Below, piece after piece: positions 15,213 through 15,474 of a DNA stretch of 15,474 bases. The notes under the pieces are model-generated. The model made no database searches and was not told the DNA's origin. It saw nothing but the letters and a program-made list of their open reading frames with translations. The stretch is from assembly GCA_028706795.1 (NCBI GenBank), contig JAQTVK010000006.1, forward strand, positions 1-15,474, in the 5' to 3' direction. This DNA is from Candidatus Omnitrophota bacterium. GTDB taxonomy: Bacteria > Omnitrophota > Gorgyraeia > Pluralincolimonadales > Pluralincolimonadaceae. The stretch's first letter is position 1. Each line of letters begins with the position of its first letter. The position numbers and the translations under genes are program-made.

Positions 15213-15474
15213 TTCAGCATGTTTATCTTTTCAGTGAATATCGTCTTCATGTTCCTGTATACGGCTATTACGAGCACAAGGCCGACCACGGCCGATGCCG
15301 CCGCTATGGCGATGACAAATAACGCGAATATCTGGCCGAGCCCGTCAGGGCTGCCCAGGAATTTATTGAAGGTTATGAGGTTTATATTGGCCGCGTTGAG
15401 GATCAATTCTATCGACATGAGTATGCCGATGGCGGTCCTGCGGGTCAACGCGCCGTAGAGCCCTATCGCGAAGA
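15206..15474 (-). CDS. nuoK: NADH-quinone oxidoreductase subunit K (N-terminus outside the window)
   Basis: NuoK is a small three-helix subunit of the complex I membrane arm. The visible 88 residues begin FAIGLYGALTRRTAIGILMS, matching the middle of helix 1 and the first cytoplasmic loop. Two further helices follow, with the buried glutamates in MSIELILNAANINLITF and a FVIAIAAASAVVGLVLVIAVYR helix. By comparison with the usual length of about 100 residues, only some 10-15 residues are missing beyond the window edge. An apparent TTG start at 15448 is internal and should not be used. The stop overlaps the nuoL start. Confidence 0.93.
   Translation of the reverse strand, partial: FAIGLYGALTRRTAIGILMSIELILNAANINLITFNKFLGSPDGLGQIFALFVIAIAAASAVVGLVLVIAVYRNMKTIFTEKINMLKW

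Noticed and set aside
10410..15474. Mrp antiporter or membrane hydrogenase operon instead of complex I
   Set aside because: The K-L-M-N order and full-length NuoL, NuoM and NuoN with all three sets of pump residues fit a complex-I-type operon. The electron-input subunits lie outside the window, so the donor (NADH, ferredoxin or F420) cannot be confirmed.

Overview
This window is a densely packed stretch of housekeeping genes from an uncultured-type bacterium, read as two convergent transcription units. Genes abut or overlap almost everywhere, and no gap exceeds about 65 bases. By eye the GC content is in the low-to-mid 50s, and AUA (Ile) and AGG (Arg) codons are frequent. With the short epsilon subunit and the nuo/atp layout, this would fit a deep-branching lineage such as Candidatus Omnitrophota. 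That placement is an inference with low-to-moderate confidence; no marker gene here settles it.

Left, plus strand (1-1390): the end of pyrD, then complete pyrF and pyrE, overlapping head to tail. These are the last steps of de novo UMP synthesis. A perfect 22-bp inverted repeat (1396-1451) lies between pyrE and the opposing cluster. It is a candidate two-way terminator or a small palindromic repeat element.

Right, minus strand (15474 down to 1454): one co-directional array of energy genes. It begins with the end of a complex-I-type operon (nuoK partial, then nuoL, nuoM, nuoN). Next is an exported retropepsin-like aspartic protease with a coiled-coil stalk. A complete F1Fo ATP synthase operon follows (atpI-like, atpB, E, F, H, A, G, D, C), and the array ends with a CPA2-type Na+/H+ antiporter joined to atpC by an ATGA overlap. 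Respiratory proton pumping, ATP synthesis and cation/proton exchange are thus linked in about 14 kb. A near-consensus sigma70-type promoter lies just before the atp genes, so the atp-antiporter part can probably be transcribed separately from nuo.

The most notable details are as follows. A 19-codon ORF is linked by ATGA overlaps to atpF and atpH. The extended -10 promoter abuts the atpI-like start codon. The epsilon subunit lacks its C-terminal regulatory domain. Subunit c has lost the Na+-ligand positions and has alanine replacing several helix-1 glycines. Subunit a has RSN in place of FGN beside the essential arginine. The protease sits between nuo and atp. I saw no CRISPR array, phage, transposase, tRNA or rRNA gene, and no clear new defence or biosynthetic system.
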